Of a stretch of 6,166 nucleotides of DNA, positions 6,166 through 6,166 are shown one piece after another. Position 1 is the first letter of the stretch, and the number at the start of each line of letters is the position of its first letter. The notes under the pieces are model-generated. The model saw only the letters and a list, made by a program, of their open reading frames with translations, did not search any database and had not been told where the DNA came from. The DNA is from CAG-1031 sp964556785 (GTDB lineage: Bacteria; Bacteroidota; Bacteroidia; Bacteroidales; Muribaculaceae), in assembly GCA_964556785.1 (NCBI GenBank), contig CAZKXM010000099.1:1-6166 (forward strand). The letters are read 5' to 3'. The translations under genes were made by a program, and so were the position numbers.

Positions 6166-6166
6166 T

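Overview
The window looks like a chromosomal segment of a gut-type Bacteroidales bacterium, with a Muribaculaceae-like genome as my best guess. This is inferred from three things. Start codons are preceded by A-rich leaders instead of clear Shine-Dalgarno sites. There is a good match to the Bacteroidota housekeeping promoter (TTG, 20 nt, TAnnTTTG). A secreted CotH-type protein ends in a region resembling a type IX secretion sorting domain. G+C looks moderate by eye and is even across the genes, and I see no mobile element, CRISPR array, tRNA or rRNA.

Layout. Plus strand: the C-terminal half of an MFS transporter (1-786, running in from the left edge) is followed 37 bp later by a complete type I L-asparaginase, ansA (824-1858). 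A strong hairpin terminator at 1893-1939 separates these from the leftward genes and probably serves both strands. Minus strand, read from the right edge: a biotin-dependent carboxyltransferase subunit of the PycB/OadA type (6165-4264, start codon one base from the window edge), a hairpin (4217-4173), a secreted CotH-kinase-family protein (4116-2362), and the cysteine-free type B ribosomal protein bL31 (2238-1984), which has its own promoter at 2340-2310 and a short repeat-containing leader. No stretch longer than about 150 bp lacks a gene.

How the genes relate. The transporter and asparaginase are probably co-transcribed and could form an uptake-and-use pair, with asparaginase releasing aspartate and ammonia in the cytosol. 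The carboxyltransferase would act in pyruvate/oxaloacetate interconversion, which anaerobic Bacteroidales use on the way to succinate, but its partner subunits are not visible here. bL31 is a housekeeping gene. The CotH-like protein is the least understood gene: an exported, apparently multidomain protein with an altered version of the usual C-terminal kinase motif.

I found no strong evidence for a wholly new system. The points most worth a second look are the CotH-like protein's architecture and altered motif, the mutually exclusive hairpins in the bL31 leader, the insertion in the carboxyltransferase barrel, and the U-tract-less hairpin between the carboxyltransferase and the CotH-like gene.
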